This document shows positions 48,371 through 60,620 of a stretch of DNA of 64,000 bases, in pieces. The position numbers and the translations under genes were made by a program. Source of the stretch: Stomorhina lunata (taxonomy: Eukaryota > Arthropoda > Insecta > Diptera > Rhiniidae); contig OW121742.1 of NCBI GenBank assembly GCA_933228675.1, positions 123,729,983 through 123,793,982 of the forward strand, given 5' to 3'. The notes below the pieces were generated by a model. The model made no database searches. It was not told the origin of the DNA and saw only the letters and a program-made list of their open reading frames with translations. Every line of letters begins with the position of its first letter. Position 1 is the stretch's first letter.

Positions 48371-50039
48371 AAATTTTCTATTTATAGTAACATTTTAAAT
48401 ATGCTTGTTTATTCTTATCTTCATACCTTTTCTTTATTTTTATCCAAAAAGTCTTGAATAATTAAAAGAAAATTTTGTGATTTTTGTTTGTGGCTTCTCA
48501 ACTTATCCCCACAATTACTTTATTCTATTTTTTTTTTTTTTTCTTAAACTTTCTTTTTTAATTAAAACCCTTAAACGTTTTACGCAATTAACCATTTTGA
48601 CTTTGCCATGCAAATTAAATTGTATTATGGTTGATTGTAAGTTTGGCTGTGTATGAGTAGAGTTTAAATTATATTCAAGCTTAAGTTTGTGTAGGTATGA
48701 GTTATTGTATGATATTGTATGTTGTACAACATGATGATGCATTTTCAGTTTTCTGCTAATTTATTCAAAGTACTTGTCTTTACAGACACATTTTAACTAA
48801 CACACACACTGGCATACGAAGCACAAGACGTTGTTGAATAATTTAAAATGCCTTAAATGCAAGGCAATTTTCAAATACATGCAGTCACTGAGAGTTAGTC
48901 AGTTAGTCAGAGCAACCATTAAGCTAAGAGCAACTTAGTCTGACTGTCTTTCAGTCACTTTTAGTCATTTTGTAGCTTAATTTTACCGACTACATGCAGA
49001 AAACGCTTTAAAACAGTTGCATATAATTTTCTTTCATTTTTTTCTGTTCATTTTACGAGACTTATTTGACGTTTTAAAAAGGGAATAAGGCCTCTCATTT
49101 CATCAGATTACTGTCAGCACTCTTTAGTCAAATGATGAAATACAATTCTTCTACTTTACAAATACACAGACGTATTGTACATACACATATAAAATTGTAA
49201 CGCTACTTATGCAAATTTGAAAATAACGTGTCTGTCTTGCTGTTAATATAAATGTGCATGTGTAGTTTTTCTTTTTCATCCTCCAGATATTCATACAGAG
49301 ACAATGAAATGTTAGTTTGATAGATGTGCTCGTGTATGTGTGAGGAAAAATGTGTTTAGTAAATGACATGAAAACTCATTGAGTATCAAGCAACATGTCA
49401 TTTTTATACTCTAGATGAAAATGCTCAACAACCAAAGGCAATACAAAAGAGTACAAGTCCTTGTACATAACATTTTCCAAAGCCTTAGTTAGTCATAGTC
49501 GGAGTAGACAAGACTTCCATTATTTTTTTTTTTTCCTATTCATTGTATGGTTGAGATATTTCAACACTTTATTTAGTGTCTTTAGTTTGAGTCAGTGCTA
49601 GAGCGATTGTCTGTTTGGTTTATTAAGTATTAGGTGGTTGAAGCACTGTGCAACAGCAGACAATTGCTTAAAAATGTATGTGCCACACTCAACTTAACTA
49701 CTACTTCCTATCATTTAGACATATGATAATCAGCTTGATTCGTCCTAGTACTGAAGGCTTTTATTTTATACTTCTGTGTGTATGTAGGATTTCAGGCGAT
49801 TGGTGTTAGTTGGCACCTATTCGTCACATTTGCCTTACATCTAGTGTGGAAGTGTGTGCAACTTTGGTACTTTACACTTTAGTAGATTTGAATATTCTAA
49901 TCAATGAGTGAAGTTTACTTGATCAAAAAGCTAAAATGTAGACTTAGTTAGTGCAGAACCTAATCACTACTAGAAAATGGCAATCACACTAAATTATTGT
50001 GTTTTAGCTTTTGGGAACAAAGAAGAGAAAACTTTTAAA
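48371..50039. other. Intronic DNA of higher complexity
   Basis: Contains 'gagttagtcagttagtcagagc' and several further GTCA/AGTC words (48890-48970). No exon or domain-bearing frame was found. It could be conserved intronic regulatory sequence, but that is a guess. Confidence 0.5.
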
Positions 50040-50320
50040 TTCAAACATTAAAGCAAGAAAATAAAAGTTTTAAAAATTTCCTATAAAATTTAGAAATAAG
50101 AAAATATTACAAATTTTTCTTTAGAAAAATATGAAAATTTTGAAAAAATTTTCTATACTAAAAAAAAGAAAATTTTGCAAAATTTTCTATAGAAAAATAG
50201 GAAAATTTTGCAAAATTTTCTATAGAAAAATAAGAAAATTTTCTATAGAAAAATAAGAAAATTTTGCAAAAAATCCTAAAGATAAATAAGAAATTTTTTA
50301 AAAAGTCTCAAAAAAATCTC
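50040..50320 (+). repeat. Short array L with TTTTCTATAGAAAA core
   Basis: A few irregular 31-33-nt units of 'gaaaattttgcaaaattttctatagaaaaata'-like sequence (core TTTTCTATAGAAAA). It is immediately followed by the 19-nt array M, so the two satellite types adjoin again. Confidence 0.8.
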
Positions 50321-51090
50321 AATAAAATTTGTCAATTTTACTAAAATTTTTAAATTATACAAAAATTTTTAAATTTTACTAAATTTTGTAAATTTTTTTA
50401 ATATTTTTAAATTTTATTTTACTACAATTTTAAAATTTTGCTAAAATCTTTAAATTTTACAAAAATTAAATTTTAAAATTTTACTAAAATTTTAAAATTT
50501 TACTTAAACTTTCAGATTTTACTAAAATTTTTCAATTTTACTAAAAATTTTAAATTTTACTAAAATTTTGAAATTTTACAAAAATTTTAAATTTTACTAA
50601 ATTTAAAAATTTTACTAAAATTTTCAAATTATACTAAAATTTTTAAATTTTATTAAAATTTCTAATTATACTTTAATTTTAAATTTTACAAAAATTTTAA
50701 AATTTTACAAAAATTTTAAAATTTTACTAGAATTTTCAAATTTTACTTATATTTTCAAATTTTACTAAAATTTTCAAATTTTTTAAAATTTTCAAATTTA
50801 ACTAAAATTTTCAAATTTTACTAAAATTTTCAAATTTAATTATAATTTTGAAATTTTACTAAAATTTTCAAATCTTACGAAAATTTTCAAATTTTACTAA
50901 AATTTTCAAATTTTACTAAAATTTTCAAATTTTACTAAAATTTTCAAATTTTACTAAAATTTCAAAATTTTACTAAAATTTTTAAATTTTACAAAATTTT
51001 AAAATTTTACGAAATTTTAAAATTTTACGAAATTTAAAAATTTTACGAAAAATTGTTAATATTACGAAAGATTGTAAATTTTACAAAAAT
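50321..51090 (+). repeat. 19-nt AT-rich array M
   Basis: Units of TTTACTAAAATTTTCAAAT (19 nt), degenerate at the left and most regular at 50880-50960, then decaying to 'ttttacgaaatttaaaa'. A small related patch occurs at 52930-53045. Confidence 0.9.
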
Positions 51091-52279
51091 TTACAATATT
51101 AATTTTTATTAATTTGTTATAAATTAAATTATTCTTTTAACAGAAGCTACAAAAAGTAAATTTGATCTCTGGTACCCCTCCCCTCCTTGAAATATGCAAT
51201 AAAAATTTAATTAATTAAATTTTCTCATATATTTTCATAACTTAAAGACTAATAAAAATACTCATAAATTAAAAGCAAAACCTAAGGAAATCAATTGAAA
51301 CTGAAATTATTATATTTCTTCCACCATCCAGTTGTGGCTCAATTTATTTAATTTATCACTTTATCATTGAGTTTGATATAAAGTAACATTTTACCTATAA
51401 TTAAATTTTTTATTATTTATTACATTTGAAAAACTCAAACGGCAGAGCAAATACACACGCAGACAAATACACTTATAAATTCATTTCCTTTCCACACAAA
51501 CACTCTCTTACACTCATACATTCATATAAATGGGGCTAACCACTTCCGTTTGTAATAAAAACAGAGTAAATTTAAATTATGTCATAAAGTGATTGTTGTA
51601 CAATGAAACAAAAAAATTATATTAAAACTAAAGGGTTTATTTTTCAGAGGATATTAAATGGTGGGTTTGAGGGCTGTAGTTGGTATTAAATTTAAAATTT
51701 ATTGTTTTTTTTTTTCTCAAGCCATAATTGCCGTTGAAATAAAATAACTACGAAATAAGTTTCCTATTACTAGTTTTAAAATTTTATTTTTCATTTGAGT
51801 TTTTTATTATTTCAGTTTCAAATTTTGTTGTTTGTTTTTTATTATTATGAGTTTCAACGGCAATAATACTTGTTTTTGGTGTCTGTCTAAATGAAACTTT
51901 GTTTTCAAGTTTCAAATGACAGTTGGGAGTAGTTTAGTTGCTAACAAATAAAAATTCTAGAGTCTGATAGTTTTAGCTTTTTACAAATACATATCATATT
52001 TTGTTGAAAACTGTTTTTAAATAACAAAACAACAGGTAGTCTTAGGATAATTATTAAGGGTGTGTTGCTATTGATATATGTTAGTTGTTTGTCTTATCAT
52101 ATAATGAAACGTTTCTGGTTATTTATTGTTTTGAACTAAAAAACTGTCATTAATAGTTCTGGTTTATTAGTTATTCAAATTAGAATAAAACAATGTATTC
52201 TAATTTCAGATAAAACCAATAAAAGTATATGGTTTTATAATTTCCTTAATTGTATGGCTCTAGGGACGAAATTTTATGA
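51091..52279. other. Intronic DNA, no gene seen
   Basis: An inverted pair 'cataattgccgttgaaat' (51723) and 'gtttcaacggcaataat' (51851) could form a hairpin with a loop of about 110 nt. 'tttttaacag' at 51137 resembles an acceptor, but no convincing exon follows. Confidence 0.5.
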
Positions 52280-52930
52280 GCTAAAGTTGGCAAATATATT
52301 AAAAAAAACTGTTAGGGTTTTGAATTTCGGCCAGTAAATGTAATTTAGAATCCTTAATATTAATCTCAAAGAATTTTTGATATATCTTGAATATTTAAAA
52401 AGTTTTACATATATCCTTTTTTTGAACTTCTACAGCATTTCCTTAAATGTTAATGAAAAATATTTTAGAAAGCTTCTAGGATTTAGAAAATTGGTAAATG
52501 AATGTCTTTTAGAGTGCTTAATATTATCCTGAAAGAATTTTTTGAAAATTTTTGATTTTAAAAAAGTTTTCCATATATCCTTTTTTAGAATTTTAAATAA
52601 AAATAGAAAAAAATTGTATCTTCAATATTAAAAATTTAGTGAACTTATATTTAATAAGCAATAAATGTTTGTTGCAAAGGAATTATTTTTCAAAATATGT
52701 ATTTCTTAACAAATGCTTCTGGAGTAAAGAAACTCAGTTAATGAATGTCCTTTAGATTGCTTAATTTTAACCTGAAAGAATTTTTTAAAAATCTGTGTTT
52801 TTCAAAAAGTTCTCCTTGTATCCTTTTTTAGAATTTTAAATAAAAATAAAAAAAATTGTACTTTTATTATAAAAAATTTAGTAAACTAATACTTTATAAG
52901 CAATAAATGTTTGTTGTGATAGAATTGTAG
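52280..52930 (-). repeat. Three GGATAT-family units
   Basis: 'catatatccttttttt' at 52408, 'catatatcctttttta' at 52571 and 'ttgtatccttttttag' at 52813. The second and third share 'gaattttaaataaaaataaaaaaaattgta' and 'caataaatgtttgttg', so they are a tandem pair of about 245 nt. Confidence 0.8.
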
Positions 52931-53089
52931 GATCTTACATAAATTTTAAATTTTACTAAAATTTTCAAATTGTACCAAAATTTTAAAATTTTACTAAATA
53001 TTACAAATTGTATTAAAATTTTAAAATTTTACTAAAATTCTCAATTTTTTTTTTTTTTGAATTATAGGCTTGATTCAATTCCTTCTTTA

Positions 53090-53640
53090 TTAGCCTACTT
53101 TAGGGAGCTTTAGTATTAAACGAAAACCAAATTAATCATTTATTCTTATTAAATTACATTGGTTTCTTTCAATCTATTGATTTTTAAAGTCTACTTTAAG
53201 CCCTTTTCCTTTTCAAGAACAATTTTATGTTAAACAGTTAAAGGAAAATTAAAACATTTTTAAGGCCTACTTTTAGGCGGAAAGTTAAAAACCTATATCA
53301 ATGGAGTTTCGCTTTTTATTTATTTATTTTTTTTTTGTTCTTGGAATTATTTCTCATTTAGTTAAAATTTTAACAGGTTTTTAGGACTCAAAACATAAAA
53401 GACTTCAAAGTATTTCTACTTTATTAGCCTACTTTTGGGGGTCTGTGGAACAAAACGAAAACCAAAGGAATATTTGTTCTTATTAAATTACATTTCTTTT
53501 TTACTTTTCTTTAATCCATAAATTTTTAAGGCCTACTTTAAGTCTCCTTTCCTTTTCAAAAACAATTTCATGTTAAACAAATTAAAGTTAATGAAAAATT
53601 TAAATATTTTTATTGCCTACTTATAGGCGGTAACATTGAA
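53090..53640 (+). repeat. Tandem duplication of ~340 nt
   Basis: 'ttagcctacttt..ggg', 'aacgaaaaccaaa', 'cttattaaattacatt', 'cctactttaag', 'ccttttc' and 'acaattt.atgttaaac' occur in the same order at 53090-53290 and 53430-53640. Confidence 0.85.
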
Positions 53641-53699
53641 AATATTTATTTTGAGAAATTGTTTTCCTTTTTTTTACGGAATTAATGCTCATTTAGTTT

Positions 53700-55309
53700 G
53701 AATTTTTATCTGCGTATTGTATTTTTTTCATTAAACAAGCAATTAATTTCCGTTTGAAAATCAATTTTAAATACTTTATCATTTATATATAAATGATAAA
53801 AGATTGGTCCTTGGTACCGGATAAATCACATTATTATATAACTCCAACAACCAAGGCAATTACTTTAATTATACTCTAAAGTATTTGCCATATAATAAAT
53901 GAGATTTTTTTTGCAGTTTTTAATATTGAGGCAACTCAAAAAAAAAACGAGGAAAAATATAAAACAATTGACCACACAACCTTATTACACAGTATTTATT
54001 TAAAAAAAAAAAGCATACAGAGAAAAATTAAAAATGGGTGAATATTGGTGGGTATATCTAGAGATGAGTAAAAAAAGGGAAGTGTTCGACTTAATATATA
54101 ATGGAAGTTCGTAGGGATGTTAAGTTTGGTTTTATACATAATTCATTTTGAATCATTAACATTTACAGGCTGATGATGAGGTGCCAGCTTTATACAGACA
54201 GTCAGACTTTTAGTATATAAAAAAACAGCCAAGCAAATAAGGCTTCATTTAAAGTAAATACTCAAGTATCTATATACATATTAAATATTTTGTATATGTA
54301 TATTTTAATATATATATAATAGTGCTATTTTATATATACATGGAATGTGTGAATGACAGAGTTTAAGTTTTAATACCAAAAAGGTTATTTGTACTTTTTT
54401 TTTTTTTCTCTCACAGTTAATGTTGTTGAAAATACAATACAAATATGTGAAAAATGAAACTTTTTCTGTAAAAAGTATTATTATTATTTCGTTTTATTTT
54501 TTATATAAAACAAAATGAGAAAGAGTGCGGAAATGTTGCCACGAAAATAAAAATAATTTTTAATTTTCATCTGCTTTTAATTAAAACTGAAAACTTGCAA
54601 ATTAAATCAGTAACACACAGAGCAGAGATAACAACACACGAAATAAAAAGCCACAATTAAACACATACATACAAATACTCACACATAAAGACATTTGCTA
54701 TGATTAACACACACATACTTAAACTCACTCGTTTTCATGATCATATAACAATTTTTCTTTCATCATTGTCATCATCGATGTTAATGATAATTATACTTAA
54801 ACATGTTTTCACATTTTAGCGAGAAATAAAAATAAAGAGCCAAAGAATAGCAGAAAAATCCTCCATATGTTGTAGTATTTTTGGTATCCAGCTGCTGCTG
54901 TTTTTTTTTTATGCCTTTTGGCTTTTATGAAATCATGTTCTTTTTTTGTCGCTGTCGCTCTTTAGTGCATGTAATTATTTTAACATTTTTATATATATTA
55001 TTTTTATTTAATGTAATTCTTTCAAATTTATCAAAAAAAAACTTTCTTACAAATTTATAATTGTTTAAGACAAACAGTTTTTATAATACAAAAGGTGACA
55101 TTAATACAATGTCATATAACCTCAAGTCCTAAATCCTTCTACTTCAAATGATAACCCTTTAAATTAAATTAAGCTTTTAAGTAGTTTTTCTTTAAAGAAA
55201 GTAGTTTTTCTTTAAAGAAACACTTAATTTTTAGAAACTAAATCGAAAAAATATTAATTTTCCTTAAAACTTACTACCACGTATCATTAGAAACTAAAAA
55301 TCACACAAT
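53700..55309. other. Intronic DNA, no gene seen
   Basis: AT-rich, with (TA)n patches around 54280-54330 and CA-rich words at 54615-54720. Confidence 0.55.
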
Positions 55310-56200
55310 TAAAATTTTTACAAATTTTTTTAAAAATTTGTACAAAAAGGATATATGGTCAACTTGTACATAAATACACCGATTTCAACAATACTTTATA
55401 GAATAGTAGGGAATAGCATTCTGCATTCATATACAAAATTTTAAGACTATAGACTTAAATTTCAAAAAATTATGGGGAAAATTTTATTAAGGAAACCTGA
55501 AAAATATATGATTTTTTTTTTCAATAGTAAAAACAGCATCAGCTTTCATAAAAATTTTGCTTCCATTTCTATTCAGCAATAATAAATCAAATATTCTTTG
55601 TATTTTTGAATTTTTTTTATAAGTTCCAAAAAAGGATATATGGAACACTTGTACATAAATAAACCTAATTCAATATAATTTTAAAAAGTAATAGAGAATA
55701 ATATTTCGTGTTCATATACAAAATTTCAGGGACATCAATTAACATATGAAAAAATTTTTCAGAAAAATTTATAAAAAAATTATAATTTTTATTAAAAAAA
55801 AATACATTTTTTTTTTAATTAAAAAAATTTAATATAAAAGCATTGGTTTTCTTAATAATTTACTTCCATTTCTATTTAGCAACAAGAAATCACGTAAAAA
55901 CCATTTTGGAAATTTTTTTGACAATTAAAAAAAAAGGATATATGGATAACTTTTATATAAATAAACCAAATTCAGGACTACATAAAAGAATAGAGAGCAA
56001 TATTCATTGTTCATATGTAATATTTCAAGGCCATCAATTAACATATACGAAAATTATACAGAAAAATTTCCTGTAGAATCATTTTTAGTAGAATCCTGTA
56101 GAATCATGATTTTTAGTAAAAAACTCAATTTATTGATTATTTAGGGATAAAAATTTTAATTTTTAGAATAATTCTGAAAAAAGGATATATGTGCAACTTT
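55310..56200 (+). repeat. GGATAT-family tandem units, ~290-300 nt
   Basis: 'aaaaggatatatgg' at 55345, 55632 and 55933, each followed by 'acttgtacataaataaacc'-type sequence, 'agaatagagaataatatt', 'ttcatatacaaaattt' and 'catcaattaacatat'. A fourth partial unit lies at 56174. Confidence 0.88.
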
Positions 56201-56589
56201 TTAAATAACAAAGATATTTAAAAAATACCTTTAAAAACATATTAAGGACCCTAAAAACATTCATTTACTAGTTTTTAAGACCATACAATTTTATTTGCAA
56301 AAGTTATGAAGTTTTTATTCTTTCATAAAAAAAATCTTAAAAATAAGTAAAAATTTTGTTAATTTTAGTTTTATTTTTTGGTTTATGTTGTAAAGTAAAG
56401 AAGCTATCCTGAAATAATCACTTAAACACTCTTTAAATTTTATAACAAATGACTTATAAGAAATTTTCAAGAAATTTTACCATTTAAAAAATCATTTGAA
56501 GTTATAAACCTTGTAATATAACTGAGACTTCTTAAATTTCGTTGATAAATATTGGTTCTCCTTACAAATTGAAATAAATAACTTGATTA

Positions 56590-57700
56590 TCTTTTTTAAC
56601 AAATAAGTTCTTCATATATCCTTTATTTTTAATCAAAACTCTTAAAAAAAAAAACTTGAGAATTCAATTAGAATAAATTCTAATACATTTTTATATATTC
56701 CTATTTACTAAAAGTCTTGTAGACATATTCCTTTTTCTTAGCGAACGAAATTTCTATAAATTACACAAATGCATCCATATAACAAGTCCTAGTCTATCAA
56801 GTTTTTAAAATTTTGAGGAAAAACTTATACATTTTTATAAAACCAGATGCAAATGTTTTGTCTTGCAAATAAGTGTTTTGGCCTGAGAATGCAGTTAGAT
56901 ATTGTTTAAATATATCCTGATAAGTTTTTAGCGTCTAATGTTTACTAAAGCACTTGCCCTCATATCCTTTTTTTAATGTCACAAAACATTTTATAATATT
57001 TATGTTCAATTATATTCATTAAACTTATGCTTATCAATACATAGGTATTATATAGGTATAGGTATTATTAGAAGACTTATAGTCCTAGACCTACACCTAG
57101 TAGCTCTCAAATTTTGAGAGCATGCAGTTTAAAGTCCTTGTTTGTAATTTTTGTTCATATTTATTTTAATATTTTTTTAAATCACTTAATAATCCTCTTT
57201 ATAACTTCGAATAAAGACGATTTAAGTAATTATTAAGATAGATATGAAATTGGTTAGTATATCCAGACCTAAATCCTTGGTCCTACGACTGAGAGCTCTG
57301 AATTTTTGGTTATGAATGTCAATTAATATCAGGTTCATAAATTCCCTTTACTTTTTTTCTAACTTCTATATTAATAAAGTTGTCTATATATCATTTTTTT
57401 AAATTTTATAAATTTTAATCATACAACTCTGGCATATGTTTTCCAAAGCATTAGGTTCTTCTTTGACTCATAAAAACTTTTAATAAAAAAGATTTAATCA
57501 ATTTTAAGGTAATATAAAAAATAAGTTATTATAATCAGGTTTAAATCCTTGGTACTTCGATCTAGAGTTCTAAAATTTAGTTTGTGAATAAAAATTGACG
57601 TTAGTTTGATATATTCCCTGTACTCTTTTACTTAACTTGTATATTAAAAAAGCTGCCCATATATCCTTTTTTCAGAATACAAAACAAAATTATGATTTTC
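56590..57700 (-). repeat. GGATAT-family units, reverse orientation
   Basis: 'catatatcctttatttt' 56612, 'catatccttttttta' 56960, 'tatatcattttttt' 57384 and 'catatatccttttttc' 57658. Repeated landmarks are 'aaatcctt..t.cgact.agagctctgaattttt' and 'gatttaa.taattttaa'. The family flips orientation between 56.2 and 56.6 kb. Confidence 0.75.
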
Positions 57701-59489
57701 TAAGAAAATATATAACATTTTATTATACATTACACTCCAGCTTAGGTTTTGCATAGAATTAAGTTCTTATTTGACTTTTGGTTTCATTAAGTTGTTCTCA
57801 AAATATCACACTAACTAAAAAAGAAAACTTGTTAAATTAAAACCCAAATCATCAACAGGATGATGTGACATGCCTCAAAAAGATGAAAGAAAATGAGTTG
57901 AGGAAAACTAATAAATTCGAAAAACGTGTCCTGTGTGATGTTATGCCTAACACAACTCTAGGGCTAATGAAAACATTTAAGCAAAAATCATGTTTTCTTT
58001 TTTTGAGTGAAAGGAAGGAGAAACAGGGATTTCTTAATTTCACAACTACAGACCACATGTTGACTGGAAAAGTAATGAGTTTTTTTTTTGGTTAAAACAG
58101 AAAACTATGAAAAAAAACTTTATTAGCAACCTTCCTTTATTTAGAACAAATTTTGAAAAAAAACTCTATGTGTTAATGAAAAAGTATATGAACTTTCTAG
58201 CAATGAATCCTGCTAAAAGGTTACCAGCACAAGTGTTCGTTATTAACACATTTTTCTTTGATTTCACAATTTTTGAGAGTGGGCGTTGGGTTTATACTCC
58301 TTACAAGGTTAGGTTGAAAAGGACATTTATTAGTACAATCCTTTGGCTTGGGCTGAGACTGGTCTAAAGTATTTTCCAACATTTGATTGCCATGGCAAAC
58401 ATGATGATCATCATGTTTTACGTAGAGGGTTATAAAAACAAATATTTGCAAAAAAAATAGAAAGAGGAAACCACAAGGCGTTTATTAAAGGGCGTTTTCA
58501 TATTGATAACCCCAAAAACACAACACCATCATCAAAAGATTAAAACTCGAAAAAATAACTTTATGAACTTTTATTTAAAACCAAAAAAAAAAAGAAGAGA
58601 ATTCAAGGAAATGCAAGCACTACGTATCAAATATAGAAAAAAGGAAGCATAGAAAACCAAGAAAAAAGTTTAGTATAAATATAAAATAAAGTATTAAAAA
58701 CGGAAATTAAATTCAAACACCTACACATGCACACACTCTCTTTCGCTTTGGCTCCAAGGCTTTAAACTAAATAAATATAGTTTTAAGCTGATATCCTTCC
58801 GCTCCAGACTAATACTAAGTTTAAGAGAGAAAAAAAAATAAACCAAACAATTTAAGAAATATAATTCCCAATTCTTAAGCTTTTAGAAAATTAAAAAGTT
58901 AACATCATTATTTGTTTAACTAAGTAATAACTAGTCCGTATAATTAAATTAGATTATTACTTAAGACCCTTTTCATATATAACGAAGGATATAGCCAAAT
59001 GTCTTGTGCCCTTTTCTCAACCAAATTAATAATTGATTACTAGCACTTTATTATCTTTTCTTTTCATTGGCCTTGAGTTGTATCCTTGTGAATGCTTAGG
59101 GGAGAAATTATGTCATATTCAATTATATTTTATAAGGGTTTATTGATAATTTATATATTTTTTCTTTTAATACGATATATATGTTTGTATGTATGTATAA
59201 AATTTGCTTTCCTTGAATTTCTTTTGTCATTTCTAAACGAATGATTATGCTAAAAAAGTATGATTATGATTATAAGTTTCTACTTATATTAACACAGGAG
59301 TCCTTAATTAGGCGTGTTAAACAAACTAAAGGTGACAGGTTCAATTTTCTTTTTTCCTTTTCTGAGCTCAAATTAAGTGGGTGTGAAGTAATAAGTATAA
59401 TTTGAGTAAGATAATAAGAAAAAACTATATTTGTATCTGTCTTAGAAATAATACAACATAAATTACTTATAAATATTTAATACATTTCA
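57701..59489. other. Intronic DNA, less AT-rich at 57850-58500
   Basis: Open frames of 60-86 codons occur on both strands across 57852-58451. None shows a recognisable motif, and both strands are open, which argues for composition, not coding. It could be an old mobile-element remnant. Confidence 0.45.
58397..58418. other. Perfect 22-nt palindrome
   Basis: AAACATGATGA followed by its exact reverse complement TCATCATGTTT, with no loop. It lies in a stretch of about 600 nt (57850-58440) that is less AT-rich than its surroundings. Confidence 0.9.
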
Positions 59490-60620
59490 TATCTAAATGA
59501 TTTTAAGAAAAAAGGACTTTCGTAGAACTTTTGTTCTATTCTTAAAGAAACAAACAAAATTTGACAAAACTATTATTTGATTCAGAGGACGTTCGTCAAA
59601 CAAATTTCAAAGAATTATGATAAAAATTGGAGTTAGTATCAATAATTTCAAAATTTCTAGGATTTTTAGCAAAATCTTTAAATTATTCCTTGTATTTTAC
59701 TTTAAAGACTCGAACAAAAATATTTTTACAAAATTTAAACAGTAATAAAAATAAAGGATATTCTTGGAACTTTTATTCTATTGGTACAAAAACAAACAAA
59801 AAATTCCACAAAACTATTACTAGACTCAAAGGACGTTCGTCAACAAAATTTCAAAAAATTTTGATAAAAATTTAAAAAGTAAGCACCAATAATTTCAAAA
59901 TTTCTAGGATTTATATCTAAATCTTAAAACTTTTCGTTATATTTCACTTAAAAGACCCAAACATATATGTTTTTACAAAATATTAGCAATAATAGAAATA
60001 AAGGATATTCGTAAAACTTTTGTTCTATTTGTACAAAAACAAAAAAATTTTGACAAAACTATTACTTGATTCAGGGGACGTTCGTATACAAAATTTCAAA
60101 GAATTCTGATAAAAATTTTAAAAGTTAGTTTCAATAATTTTAAAATTTCTAGGATTTTTAGAAAAATCTTAAAATTATTCCTTATATTTTACTTTAAAGA
60201 CTCGAACAAAAATATTTTTACAAAATTTAAACAATAATAGAAATAAAGAATATTCGTGGAACTTTTTTTCTATTGGTAAAAAAACAAAAAAAAATCCACA
60301 AAACTACTACTAGACTCAAAGGACGTTCGTCAACAAAATTTCAAAGAATTTTACTAAAAATTTTATAAGTTAGTGTCAATTATTTAAAAATTTCTAGGAT
60401 TTGTAGCAAAATCTGAAAACTACTCCTTATATTTCACTAAAAAGATCAAAACAAATATATTTTTAGAAGATATTAGCAATAATAGAAATAAAGGATATTC
60501 GTGGTACATTTTTTCTACTGGCACAAAAACAAAAAGGTTTTTAGTGGACTATTAATAGACTCATATGACGTTCACATACATAATTTTCAGAGATTTGACC
60601 ATATTTTTTAAATTAACATC
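59490..60620 (+). repeat. Tandem repeat of ~244 nt with GGACGTTCGT
   Basis: GGACGTTCGT (or a variant) at 59587, 59831, 60077, 60322 and 60567 gives an even 244-246-nt spacing. Each unit also holds 'aataaaggatattcgtggaact', 'ctattggtacaaaaac' and 'aatttctaggattt'. A further copy sits near 62468-62560. Confidence 0.92.

Noticed and set aside
51138..51190. Possible exon after 'tttttaacag'
   Set aside because: The short open stretch has no RRM or linker similarity and no donor in a suitable frame was found.
57865..58367. Possible small gene(s) in the less AT-rich segment
   Set aside because: Frames are open on both strands, there is no recognisable motif, and there are no convincing splice sites or start context. 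Kept only as an unexplained segment.
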